A DNA stretch of 64,000 nt from positions 82,023 to 146,022 of the forward strand of contig NZ_JANGCE010000004.1 in the NCBI RefSeq assembly GCF_024462775.1, written 5' to 3'. The translations under genes and the position numbers were made by a program. Below are positions 1 to 8,074 of this stretch, in pieces (the first letter of the stretch is position 1; every line of letters begins with the position of its first letter). The notes below the pieces were generated by a model. The model was not told where the DNA came from. It saw nothing but the letters and a program-made list of their open reading frames with translations, and did no database searches. The DNA is from Butyricicoccus faecihominis. GTDB taxonomy: Bacteria; Bacillota; Clostridia; Oscillospirales; Butyricicoccaceae.

Positions 1-474
1 TGGATAAAAAAGTGGGATTTGTATTTTCAGGTAATGGGTTTTTCAGAATTTGCAGCTATCACTGGTTACACAGTAACCCAGTTTAAAGAAGCATATAACA
101 TTTTCACTCAAAAGGTTCAATCTTATTATGATACCTTTAAATGTGAAAGAGGGGTTCAATACTCTACCCTGTATGCTGGTGTAAGCCTTTATGGTGGGCT
201 TGGATTTAATTGGGGCATTCCCTCCAAAGTAGGAGATTTTGAGGAATTTTCTGATAGTATGAGCTGGCGCTACTCACACATAAATGCTTTGCAGGGTGGC
301 TATCTCCCCATGAATGATAAGAAAAAACTTGAATTTAAAACTGTCGAGGAAGTCATGAAGGGTCTTATTATCATGTACTACGAGAATAGAGAATTTTTTG
401 ATAGGGGTACAGAGGGGTCAAGGTATGCCTTCTTTCCACAGGTAGACCTGAAGGCAGCACTTGAAAGTGTATAA
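1..474 (+). CDS. Hypothetical protein, 5' end cut by window edge
   Basis: The frame is open from base 1 with no ribosome binding site, so the gene most likely starts upstream; a TTG at 19 is the first possible start inside. About 157 residues are visible. The C-terminal part is rich in aromatic residues (Phe, Tyr, Trp), has no membrane segment and ends in an acidic stretch (DLKAALESV). I recognise no domain. It sits upstream of the iteron field and primase-helicase, so it probably belongs to the element's replication or accessory module. It ends just before a strong palindrome at 489-519. Confidence 0.6.
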   Translation, partial: WIKKWDLYFQVMGFSEFAAITGYTVTQFKEAYNIFTQKVQSYYDTFKCERGVQYSTLYAGVSLYGGLGFNWGIPSKVGDFEEFSDSMSWRYSHINALQGGYLPMNDKKKLEFKTVEEVMKGLIIMYYENREFFDRGTEGSRYAFFPQVDLKAALESV

Positions 475-488
475 TCAAAACTGATGGT

Positions 489-519
489 GGAGTAGATCGG
501 CGTCACGCCGATCTACTCC
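489..519. repeat. 14-bp perfect inverted repeat after the first gene
   Basis: Arms 489-502 and 506-519 are exact reverse complements around a 3-nt loop. No T-run follows on either strand, so a classical intrinsic terminator is doubtful. It shares a GAGTAG-type stem with the hairpins at 4174-4199 and 5950-5978 in the same element. Confidence 0.75.
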
Positions 520-568
520 CCACAGAGGAAGATTGAGTTTCTAGGCTAAAACAGGATTTGGGAAGTTG

Positions 569-991
569 TTGGGTAATTGTTTTTATAAAAGTCTGTTTTT
601 CCTTGCCATTACTGAAATAAAAGACAATTACCCAAATTCAAAATTCCATCTCTCAAAATGTTGCTACCAGAAGCAGAAAGTGAGTTGGGGATTTGGGTAA
701 TTGCTTTTCAAAAAGTCTGTATTAATTTATACGTTATAAAATTTTAGGTCATTATCTATATATAATAATTTTTTTCATGGGACTTTAGAAAAGTAATTAC
801 CCAACTTCCCAAATGCAGTTTAATGGTGTGGTGATAAGGAAAACACTTGGGAGGTTTTTGGATTTTGGGTAATTGGTATTTTTTCTGTTGATATTAGTGA
901 GTTTTGGAGATTCGGACAATGAAATTAGAAAAAAGGAAAAGTGTTGATATGGTAGCATATATTTTTTAGGTAAAATCAATTTGGGTAATTG
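569..991. repeat. Six iteron-like copies of TTGGGTAATTG
   Basis: Copies on the plus strand lie at 569-579, 693-703, 865-875 and 981-991; inverted copies at 625-635 and 794-804 (the last matches 10 of 11). Some copies carry a longer shared context, for example ATTTGGGAAGTTG before copy 1 and in inverse beside copy 4, and AAAAGTCTGT after copies 1 and 3. The motif was not noticed elsewhere in the window. Confidence 0.85.
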
Positions 992-1046
992 CCTTTTAAG
1001 GCTGTCATAGCAACACTTAAATTAGAAATAGAAAGGTGTTGCTTTA

Positions 1047-3920
1047 ATGTTAAATTTAAAGATAGATTGTATTCCAGAGAGATTAAAAAAGAACAAAAAG
1101 TGGGTTGGTTTCACTCTATCAGATGAAGGAAAGAAAATTCCTATTGACCCAAAGCCAAATTCTTTTGGTGGGTATGCTAAAATAAATGGCCCTGACACAT
1201 GGGGTAGCTTTGAGGATGCTATAAAGACTGTTGAAGTGGGATTATGTGTGGCTGTTGGCTACGCTCTCACCAAAGAGGATGGTTTAATTTTTGTAGACTT
1301 GGACTGTCATACTGATGGGGTAGAAACAGAAGAAAAAGAGAAGTTGGAAAAGCTCTATAAAAGCCTTTGTAAAACAGTCAGTTATTTTGATACCTATATG
1401 GAGAAAAGCCTATCTGGTGAGGGTGTTCACCTGCTGGCAGAGGGTAGCCTAGCTGATGATCTGGCCAGAGGTAGTTCCCCTATATCTCCAATAGAAATTT
1501 ATGATGATAAAAGATTTATAATAGTAACAGGCCACAGGCTAAATGATTTTGATATAGAAAGTAACGATAGAACAATTGGAGCAATTCAAAATCTACATAA
1601 AATTCATTTCCCCAAAGCTAATACAAATACTTCTCTTGAATTGGGAAAATCCAATATTCCCATTTCACCAGACCAGAAATATTCAGATAAGGAAGTGTTA
1701 GAGGTAGCACTAAGAAACAAAGATTTTGAATTATTGTGGAATGACCATTGGGATAAGGTTATAGACAAAGAGGGCAAACAAAAATATACACAACAACATT
1801 ATTCAGATTTCGCATTGATTAGAAAATTGACTTTCTATACCTGTAATTGCCCTTCTCAGGTAGAGAGATTATATAAGGGTAGCCCAACATATCAGGCTTA
1901 TGGGAAGAATGGCAAATGGCCTAAATTTGAAAGTGATATTAGAAAAGATATTCAAAAAGCAGGCACTACTTGTAGTGCAGTCTATTCCCCTCTGGTAAAG
2001 ACTCTTGGTAGTGGTGAAACTGAGGTAGTCGATGGGGAGCCAACTCCTCCAGCAGAGTGGAAACCAAATTTTCAGGAGATTTACAAACTCTTATCTGTTG
2101 AGGATGAAGAAAGCAAGCTATTCAAAAATTCTACTTTAATTACTATGTTAAAAGATTATATTGTTAAATTCTCTGGTAGGACAGATATAAGATATATCCC
2201 TTATCTTTTCAAAGAAGATAGAAATATAAATGGTTGCACCAATATAGTAAAACAAGCATTTCAAGAGAGTTTAAAATATAGTTTTAAGTTTGGTGGTTAC
2301 TACATTTGGGATGGTAAAAGATACGTCAACTATGGAGATAGTGAAGTTTTAATTCATCCCATAACAGAGGTTTTAGGGTTGGTGGAACACTCTGTTTTCC
2401 ACTGGGTTATGACATATGTAGTAAACGCTGAAAACAAAGATTTTTTGGAAGAAAAATCTATTAGATTATTTGAAGAAAGTAAAAAGTATGTTACTTCAAA
2501 ACTTGCTCAGGATGTTCTTAAAAAATATAAGGGTATGAATATTGGAAATGACATTACAGGCTATTACGATAGCCCATATATCAATATGGAAAATGGAGTT
2601 TTGAATTTAGACACTAAGGAACTTTTACCCCATGACCCTATTTATAATCAAAGCAAAATTACAAATTGCAGTTTTGACCCACTAGCCACTTGTCCAGAAT
2701 TTGAAGCTATGATGGAAAGATTAGTTCCAGATCAGGCAGTCAGGAAAGAGCTACAAAAGGCTTTTGGGCTATGCTTGGCAAAGGAGCAGCTACCCGCAAA
2801 GAAGGTTTTAATGCTTTTGGTAGGCCCCAAAGATACAGGAAAGACTACTGCACTAAATGCAATTTTAGATGTGCTTGGGGAGTATGGGACTTCCATTGAT
2901 AATGCTGTTTTAATGCAGAACACAAAAGACAAGAGTAGAGGGCCAGAAATGTATGATTTTCGTGAAACTCTAATGATAACAACATCTGAGTCAAACGAGA
3001 ATGATAAATTAGATACTGGTAGAGTTAAGGCATTGACTGGTGAAACAATGCAGAGTGTCAGAAATAACTATTCCACTAAGATGGATAAATTCAGAATGAT
3101 AGGGTTGATTTTTATTGATAGTAACTTCAAACCATACATACCACCACGAGATACAGCTACATGGGGTAGACTAAGATTATTTCCTTTTGTATCTGTTATT
3201 AAAGATAAAGACCCTACCCTAAAAAGTAAGTTGGTAGCTGAAAAGTCAGGTATTTTTAATTGGGTGCTACATGGTTTGCAATTAGTATTAGAAGAAAAAG
3301 AAATATTTGAAACTCCATCTATGCTAGAGTATAAAGAACAGTATCAAAAGGAAATGGACACGACAGAACAATTTTTGAAAGATTGTGTTGAGAGTGTAGA
3401 AGATCAGTATATACGAATACCAACTACTGTACTCTTTACTACATATAAAAATTGGTGTAAGGATAATGGATTTAGGGATAGTGTTAGAAACAGGTTTTAT
3501 GAAGAAGTAAACAAGACTTTTGAAAAAAAGAAAAGTGGGATTGATTACTATATCAATATAAAATTCACAGACCTTGGCTACTTGTATAGTACAATGGGTG
3601 AAATATCATCACAGGACTTTGCAAAGAAAAAGAGAAAACTGTTGGAGGGTTCAAGACTGGATTTGCCCTATTCTGTTTTGAGAAGTGCAACATTTATTAA
3701 GGGGAAAGAGTGGTTTTATAAGGTGGACAAGGACACAGACAAAAGTTACTACCCTTATTATTGCTCATGGTGTGCTGCACACATTTTAGCCCCACTGACA
3801 CTAGAAGATTTTGTTGCAAAGGTAGACTTTATAAAAAGCAAGCTGGATAGTAAGACAGGCTTTGTCTCAAATGACCTGATAGAGAGTGCAAAGGATATAT
3901 GGAGCGATATCAAATATTAA
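1047..3920 (+). CDS. Primase-polymerase / SF3 helicase (D5-like) replication protein
   Basis: A 957-residue protein likely to prime and unwind the element's DNA. The N-terminal part resembles prim-pol domains of the NrS-1/phage type: VDLDC at residues 83-87 gives paired acidic metal ligands, followed by an SGEGVHLL stretch and an EIYDDKRFIIVTGH segment. The middle part has the LLWNDHW...SDFALIRKL region seen in such proteins. The C-terminal half is a D5-N/SF3 helicase with Walker A GPKDTGKT at about 593-600. The start ATG at 1047 follows GAAAGG, and the gene lies directly behind the iteron field. Codon use is AT-rich like the rest of the element. Family assignment is firm, substrate and origin use are inferred. 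Confidence 0.85.
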   Translation: MLNLKIDCIPERLKKNKKWVGFTLSDEGKKIPIDPKPNSFGGYAKINGPDTWGSFEDAIKTVEVGLCVAVGYALTKEDGLIFVDLDCHTDGVETEEKEKLEKLYKSLCKTVSYFDTYMEKSLSGEGVHLLAEGSLADDLARGSSPISPIEIYDDKRFIIVTGHRLNDFDIESNDRTIGAIQNLHKIHFPKANTNTSLELGKSNIPISPDQKYSDKEVLEVALRNKDFELLWNDHWDKVIDKEGKQKYTQQHYSDFALIRKLTFYTCNCPSQVERLYKGSPTYQAYGKNGKWPKFESDIRKDIQKAGTTCSAVYSPLVKTLGSGETEVVDGEPTPPAEWKPNFQEIYKLLSVEDEESKLFKNSTLITMLKDYIVKFSGRTDIRYIPYLFKEDRNINGCTNIVKQAFQESLKYSFKFGGYYIWDGKRYVNYGDSEVLIHPITEVLGLVEHSVFHWVMTYVVNAENKDFLEEKSIRLFEESKKYVTSKLAQDVLKKYKGMNIGNDITGYYDSPYINMENGVLNLDTKELLPHDPIYNQSKITNCSFDPLATCPEFEAMMERLVPDQAVRKELQKAFGLCLAKEQLPAKKVLMLLVGPKDTGKTTALNAILDVLGEYGTSIDNAVLMQNTKDKSRGPEMYDFRETLMITTSESNENDKLDTGRVKALTGETMQSVRNNYSTKMDKFRMIGLIFIDSNFKPYIPPRDTATWGRLRLFPFVSVIKDKDPTLKSKLVAEKSGIFNWVLHGLQLVLEEKEIFETPSMLEYKEQYQKEMDTTEQFLKDCVESVEDQYIRIPTTVLFTTYKNWCKDNGFRDSVRNRFYEEVNKTFEKKKSGIDYYINIKFTDLGYLYSTMGEISSQDFAKKKRKLLEGSRLDLPYSVLRSATFIKGKEWFYKVDKDTDKSYYPYYCSWCAAHILAPLTLEDFVAKVDFIKSKLDSKTGFVSNDLIESAKDIWSDIKY

Positions 3921-3922
3921 AA

Positions 3923-3978
3923 TTGAATATACATATTCAATAGAGGTGCGCCGTGTTCGGCGCACCTCTATTTTTTCA
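3923..3978 (+). terminator. Intrinsic terminator preceded by an 18-bp inverted repeat
   Basis: A 15-bp stem (3939-3953 with 3958-3972, loop TGTT) runs into a T tract and ends the primase-helicase transcript. Just before it, 3923-3930 and 3933-3940 form an 8-bp inverted repeat with a 2-nt centre. Confidence 0.85.
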
Positions 3979-4232
3979 TCTTATTGACTACTAAGCAGCC
4001 AGCCCCCTACCAGACGCACACCTTTTGTTCCTTATCCTTAAAAAATATGCAATTTTTCATAGGTGAAAAAGGAAAAAGCAGGTTGGACAGTTGAAGAAAC
4101 AATTTTGACTAAAACGCAATTTTTGGAACTATTTATATTTTAATAGGACATCTAAATTTACTCTTGATATGGGGTGAGTAGTACAGTCCAACTACTCACG
4201 CTAAAGATCAATATGGAGGGGGGGGTAGCACT
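3979..4232. other. Intergenic region with a 9-bp hairpin before the first resolvase-like gene
   Basis: No gene is seen. Arms at 4174-4182 and 4191-4199 form a perfect 9-bp hairpin (GTGAGTAGT stem) 33 bases before the next start. The ribosome binding site that follows contains a run of eight G (4218-4225), a length that tends to vary by slippage. Two copies of GCAATTTTT are present (near 4050 and 4117), and a third lies upstream of the 6039 gene. Confidence 0.5.
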
Positions 4233-4556
4233 ATGGAACAGGGTGTAATTCTGTTACAGACAAAAAATGACAAAGATAGTATAAGGAGCTTTTCTTTTCA
4301 ATTAACCCAAATTGTTGAAAGAGCATTTAAAAACAAGATAAAGTTAGTGGATATAATTATCATATATGATGTTAAAGATGTTGCTAAAACAGCAGTTAGA
4401 GAAGTGACAAAGTTGGATGCCAAAAAGAGATTTGATAGTCTGCTGATTTATTCACCTTCGCAGATTTGCAGGGATGCAGTAGAGTATCAGGCTTTTGTAG
4501 CTCTTATGGCACAAGAATTTAAAGTTAAAGTTAGATACATAAGAAGTAACTTTTAG
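4233..4556 (+). CDS. Small degenerate serine-recombinase-like protein
   Basis: A 107-residue protein whose layout follows the serine recombinase catalytic fold: an N-terminal strand (GVILLQTKND), a long helix, and FDSLLIYSPSQICRDAVEYQ, which parallels the F-D-xLLVxxLDRLSR segment of resolvases. The catalytic serine position reads Thr and the first Arg of the LDRLxR motif is lost, so strand cleavage is unlikely. No DNA-binding domain is attached. The start ATG follows a GGAGGGGGGGG ribosome binding site. It lies upstream of the 28-bp repeat array and a second protein of the same kind. The fold assignment is from pattern only; a structure prediction would test it. Confidence 0.55.
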   Translation: MEQGVILLQTKNDKDSIRSFSFQLTQIVERAFKNKIKLVDIIIIYDVKDVAKTAVREVTKLDAKKRFDSLLIYSPSQICRDAVEYQAFVALMAQEFKVKVRYIRSNF

Positions 4557-4906
4557 AGTGTCCACAAATCTTAGGAGATTTATGGACTGTCTATAAATCC
4601 TAGAGAAAAATACACGTCCACATATCCTAGAGATTTTTACACACTCTGAATTTATTAAAAATATTTTTGAAAAAAGTGATTTATATTTTTTGAAGGATAA
4701 AAAGTGCTATTAAATATAGTGAATTTATCAAAAAAAATATGGTGTCAGTTTTTGAGTACATGAAAACCAACACTTTTTTCTGTCCATAAATCTCTAGAGA
4801 AAAAAGAACGTCCACAAATCCTAGAGATTTGTGGACGTGTAAAAATCCTAGAGATAAATAGACAGTCTATAAATCTCTAGAGATTAAAAGACAGGGGGGA
4901 TAGCTT
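4557..4906. other. 350-bp gene-free region holding the direct-repeat array
   Basis: All reading frames are short. The content is the seven repeats with an AT-rich block between the groups and, at 4894-4899, a run of six G that serves as ribosome binding site for the next gene. It could be a second origin, a partition site, or the operator of the resolvase-like gene. Confidence 0.55.
4560..4884 (+). repeat. Seven direct repeats of about 19-20 bp at 27-29 bp pitch, in two groups
   Basis: Copies start at 4560, 4589, 4616, then 4782, 4810, 4837 and 4865, all in one orientation, with consensus GTCYAYAAATCYTAGAGAT. Pitch within groups is 29, 27 and 28, 27, 28 bases. Copy 5 extends to an 11-bp hairpin (4810-4820 with 4826-4836). 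The 147-bp gap between groups (4635-4781) is almost pure A/T. This is an iteron or operator array, not CRISPR, since there are no spacers. Confidence 0.88.
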
Positions 4907-5452
4907 ATCAAGTACGCATACTTTATAGACACTCAAAAGGATGAAGAAACAGGAAAAAATCAAAAGATATTTCTTTTAATTAGAGAACTGAATTTACCTG
5001 ATACTTGTGTTTTTGCTGATACTTCCCCTGAACATAGAGTGGAATTTGAACAGCTTTTAGATACTTTAAAATCTAATGACACACTTTATGTCAGATCAAT
5101 TATAGATATGGAAAGTGATTTAGAAGTTTTGCAACATGATATTCTTCCCTATCTATCTGAGCTAAAAGTTGAGTTACATAGTATTGAAGAGTCTTTTCTA
5201 TGTGGCCTTGATTATCTGCAAACATTGAATAGGATTGTGAATTTAATGGACTTCTACAATAGACAGAAAAGAAAAATTCAGTATCAAAAGGCAGTCAAAG
5301 AACAAAAGGTGGGAAGACCATCAAAATCAGATAAGATAGAAAAGGCTATCAGACTTTATGAAAGTGGAAAATACAAAGTAATAGAAATATCAAATCTAAC
5401 AGGGGTAAGCAAATCAGCACTATATAAACATTTAAAAAAGAACAAAAAGTGA
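4907..5452 (+). CDS. Serine-recombinase-like DNA-binding protein, catalytic residues lost, probable AUC start
   Basis: Reading from 4907 gives 181 residues that match the whole resolvase plan: IKYAYFIDTQKD aligns to YGYIRVSTKDQ, then VEFEQLLDTLKSNDTLYVRS aligns to the RPELDRLLEYLREGD segment, and the C-terminus GRPSKSDKIEKAIRLYESG ends in a Hin-type helix-turn-helix. Catalytic Arg and Ser in the first motif read Ile and Thr, and both Arg of LDRLxR are gone, so it should bind DNA but not recombine it. The only canonical in-frame start is GTG at 5039, which would delete the N-terminal 44 residues; a strong ribosome binding site (4893-4900) sits 7 bases before ATC at 4907. The upstream repeats are plausible binding sites. 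Confidence 0.6.
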   Translation: MKYAYFIDTQKDEETGKNQKIFLLIRELNLPDTCVFADTSPEHRVEFEQLLDTLKSNDTLYVRSIIDMESDLEVLQHDILPYLSELKVELHSIEESFLCGLDYLQTLNRIVNLMDFYNRQKRKIQYQKAVKEQKVGRPSKSDKIEKAIRLYESGKYKVIEISNLTGVSKSALYKHLKKNKK

Positions 5453-5468
5453 TTGTGGAGGATATATC

Positions 5469-5909
5469 ATGGAATTTAAATTAAAAGCCCTTCAGGGTGA
5501 ATTAGGAGAAGTTTTAGAAAAGATAATTCGTACAAAACCACTAGTGCTAGTTGAGGAAGAAGAAAAGGAAAAACAGTTGTGGCTAGAGCCAGACTATTTA
5601 TATATTCAAGAGTTGGGCTTGTGCATCTACTCTGGTATCATCTGTCTTTACTATGAACAGATTGAGGATTATGAAGTAGATTGTAGTCTATATATTTTCT
5701 ACTCAGAGACAGGGGAAGAAATTTATTCCGAGATAGGTAGCTCTTTACCAGTGTGTTTATCTAATTATTATCATTGTTTAGGACAAGAAAAAACACAAGA
5801 TGAAATAGAAAAACTAAATTGTACTTATTTTTTCAACAAGGGGAAATTCCTTCATGAGAAGGTCATAAGTAGAAAATCCTTTGAGTTAAAGGGAGAAATA
5901 GATATTTAA
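5469..5909 (+). CDS. Hypothetical acidic protein
   Basis: A 146-residue acidic protein without recognisable domain, signal peptide or clear membrane span. It starts with an amphipathic helix-like region, has a run of acidic residues at about 35-41 (EEEEKEK), a Tyr/Cys-rich middle (LCIYSGIICLYYEQIEDYEVDC) and a basic C-terminus. ATG at 5469 follows GTGGAGGA 6 bases upstream. It is 16 bases behind the resolvase-like gene, so the two are probably co-transcribed. No function is proposed. Confidence 0.6.
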   Translation: MEFKLKALQGELGEVLEKIIRTKPLVLVEEEEKEKQLWLEPDYLYIQELGLCIYSGIICLYYEQIEDYEVDCSLYIFYSETGEEIYSEIGSSLPVCLSNYYHCLGQEKTQDEIEKLNCTYFFNKGKFLHEKVISRKSFELKGEIDI

Positions 5910-5919
5910 GATTTTGTTT

Positions 5920-6010
5920 CGTTAAATAGATAGAAAAAGAAAAGTATAGGAGTAGCAGGATGTGAATTTCTGCTACTCTCAAAGAACGAAAAGTGAGTTT
6001 CTATTTAACG
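5920..6010. repeat. Nested inverted repeats before the short tyrosine recombinase
   Basis: Outer arms 5920-5929 and 6001-6010 (CGTTAAATAG / CTATTTAACG) are perfect 10-bp complements 71 bases apart. Inside, 5950-5958 and 5970-5978 form a 9-bp hairpin (GAGTAGCAG stem). The 6039 gene starts 28 bases later. This could be a recombination site, an operator, or an attenuator. Confidence 0.7.
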
Positions 6011-6038
6011 CAATTTTTCAGTTAGGAGGATAAGAGAG

Positions 6039-6623
6039 ATGGCCAATAAAAAAACAAGGGCAGTCAGCAAACAGGAGCTTGAGCAGATTATTATTACAAT
6101 TAGAACAGGGTTTGTTTTGCCTACTGGTGAAAAGTTTAGAGCAAATGAGAGGATAGCAGTAGCCCTTACGCTGCAAGCCAATTTGGGTTTAAGAATTGGG
6201 GATATTGTTAAGTTGAAACTATCAGATATTGTCTTAGAGAATGGGAGATACCACCTTCAGATCATAGAGCAGAAGACAGGAAAGGCAAGGAATTTCACAG
6301 TTCCATCTGAGGTTTATATATTTATTCAAAGCTATGCTCTAAATAGAGGATTAAAGCCCACCCAAAGACTGTTTGATTTAACTGTAAGAGCAGTACAAAA
6401 CCATCTACAAAAGGTATGTGGGTATTTGGAGATAAAAGGTGTTTCCACCCATAGTTTCAGGAAATTCTTTGCTCAATCTATGTATGAGGAAAATAATTAT
6501 GATATAGCACTCATACAGGAATTACTACAACATAGCAGTATAGCAATTACACAGAGGTATCTAGGTGTCAGTAGTCAAAAGGTAGAGCAAGCATTACAAA
6601 AGCATATAGTCATTCCAGCATAA
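6039..6623 (+). CDS. Tyrosine recombinase, catalytic domain only
   Basis: A 194-residue site-specific recombinase with the full catalytic set: R52 in LGLRIGD, K79 in EQKTGKAR, H138-x-x-R141 in HSFRKFF, H165 in LLQHSSI and nucleophile Y174 in QRYLG. It lacks the N-terminal core-binding domain found in XerC/XerD (about 300 residues), so it resembles the short recombinases of some plasmids and phages. It could resolve element multimers or invert a segment. ATG at 6039 follows TTAGGAGGA. Its own terminator follows at 6627, so it is a separate unit from the integrase. Confidence 0.88.
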   Translation: MANKKTRAVSKQELEQIIITIRTGFVLPTGEKFRANERIAVALTLQANLGLRIGDIVKLKLSDIVLENGRYHLQIIEQKTGKARNFTVPSEVYIFIQSYALNRGLKPTQRLFDLTVRAVQNHLQKVCGYLEIKGVSTHSFRKFFAQSMYEENNYDIALIQELLQHSSIAITQRYLGVSSQKVEQALQKHIVIPA

Positions 6624-6626
6624 GGA

Positions 6627-6657
6627 CAGGTGGCCGGAGACGGCCACCTGTTTTCTT
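6627..6657 (+). terminator. Intrinsic terminator of the short tyrosine recombinase
   Basis: A perfect 10-bp stem (6627-6636 with 6641-6650), loop GAGA, followed by TTTTCTTT. Confidence 0.9.
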
Positions 6658-6879
6658 TCCCAACACTCTTTTATAAATCTTCCCAACTAAAATCTTTTCC
6701 CAATGGACATAAAAGCCCTGAAACACACTAAAATCAGGGCAGTTGAAGCTATAAGGGTATGTAAGGAAGTTTTGAAATGTTTCGTGTACTTTTCCCTTGA
6801 CTATAGCTAAGTGAAGAGTTAGGATGTGACCAAAATTCAGAATGGCCTTACAAATCTAAGAATAGTGAGGATTTATATA

Positions 6880-8073
6880 ATGGCTGAGAATGTTAGAAAA
6901 AAGGGTAGCACTTATAGCTATCGTATCAATGTAAAAGACCCTGAAACTGGGAAATGGAGAACCATTGAAAAAAGTGGTTTTAAGACCATAGCAGAAGCCA
7001 AAGCAGCTATGGCAGCTAAGAAACTAGAAGTAGTAGAAAATCCTGATAGTGTTATGGTAAAAGATAAGCCTATTACTTTGGGAGAAGTCTACAAAGAGTT
7101 TATTGAAAAATATGCTCAGTATGATAGGGAACAATCCACAATCAAGAGATACAGTTGTCTTTTTAGAAATCACATTGGAATGAAGTGGGGCAATCGTCAA
7201 ATAAGCACTATTAAAGCTACTGAAATTTCAGAGTACCTTTTTGCAATGACAGCTACACACTCCTATGCTTACATTATGAGTATCCATAAATTCATAGGTG
7301 TACTTTGGGACTATGCTTATAAACATAAGTATATGAAACACGACAATTTTAGAGAAATTGAAACTCCCAAAGAGGATAGTTCTGATGACTTTATAGAGAA
7401 GATTTATACAGAGGAAGAATTAGATAAAATGGAAGAACGCTTTTCTTCTACTAATCTTATCACAGCTTTTAAAATAGGCAGGGCTTTAGGGGTAAGGGTA
7501 GCTGAATGTTTTGGACTGAGATGGTCAGATGTGGATTGGAAGAAACACACCATTTGGGTGAAACGTCAAATGGTGTGGGAAGATCAGATGTGGTGTCTGA
7601 GGAATACAAAGACAAAAGCTGCAATTCGTGAAATAGACTTACAGGATGATATTTATTACTACTTAAAAGACTTGAAAGAGAAACAGGAAGAACAGAAAGT
7701 GAGTGCAGGGGTAGCCTACCACCAAACAAGGATAGCAATAGATAATGGTAGAAGTAAAGCCAAGACCATAGAGGAAAACCCTGATTTGATTAACTTAAAA
7801 GAAAATGGTGATTATCTTTCTACTGATAGTGCAAAAGTCCTTTTCAGGATTGCAAGGGATGATTGTCAAATCCATTTTAAGTATCACAATTTAAGACACA
7901 CTCACGCAAGTTGGCTTGCAGAACATAGTGTCCCAGCTATTGTTACTAAGAAAAGATTAGGACATTCCAAAGAAGAGACTACTTTGAGATACTACCAACA
8001 TATCACTCAGGGTATGAGGACTGACCTTCTTGATAAGTTGAATGGAGATAGTGAAAAGGATAAGGCAGGTTAA
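6880..8073 (+). CDS. int: Tn916-type tyrosine integrase
   Basis: A 397-residue integrase. The order is an N-terminal arm-binding domain (KKGSTYSYRINVKDPETGKW), a SAM-like core-binding domain (about 60-160) and the catalytic domain with R in GRALGVRVAECFGLRWSDV, H-x-L-R in HNLRHTHASWL, GHSKEETTLRYYQH with the nucleophile Tyr. ATG at 6880 follows GTGAGG by 9 bases; a GTG at 6826 in frame has no support. It is the last gene of the element and is followed by candidate arm-type repeats, as expected for an integrase next to its attachment site. Confidence 0.92.
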   Translation: MAENVRKKGSTYSYRINVKDPETGKWRTIEKSGFKTIAEAKAAMAAKKLEVVENPDSVMVKDKPITLGEVYKEFIEKYAQYDREQSTIKRYSCLFRNHIGMKWGNRQISTIKATEISEYLFAMTATHSYAYIMSIHKFIGVLWDYAYKHKYMKHDNFREIETPKEDSSDDFIEKIYTEEELDKMEERFSSTNLITAFKIGRALGVRVAECFGLRWSDVDWKKHTIWVKRQMVWEDQMWCLRNTKTKAAIREIDLQDDIYYYLKDLKEKQEEQKVSAGVAYHQTRIAIDNGRSKAKTIEENPDLINLKENGDYLSTDSAKVLFRIARDDCQIHFKYHNLRHTHASWLAEHSVPAIVTKKRLGHSKEETTLRYYQHITQGMRTDLLDKLNGDSEKDKAG

Positions 8074-8074
8074 T

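Larger units (their letters stand above)
475..1046. other. Gene-free 572-bp region, probable replication origin of the element
   Basis: No plausible gene is present; a 60-codon minus-strand frame here only crosses the repeats. The stretch holds a palindrome (489-519), six copies of TTGGGTAATTG in both orientations (569-991), and a very AT-rich block (about 718-780) between copies 3 and 4. Iterons plus an AT-rich unwinding element directly upstream of a primase-helicase is the usual layout of a replication origin. That function is inferred. Confidence 0.6.

Noticed and set aside
797..979. 60-codon minus-strand gene
   Set aside because: It only crosses the iteron repeats and has no ribosome binding site.
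4560..4884. CRISPR array
   Set aside because: Repeats are degenerate, about 19-20 bp, with only 7-9 bp between copies, no unique 30-bp spacers and no cas gene.
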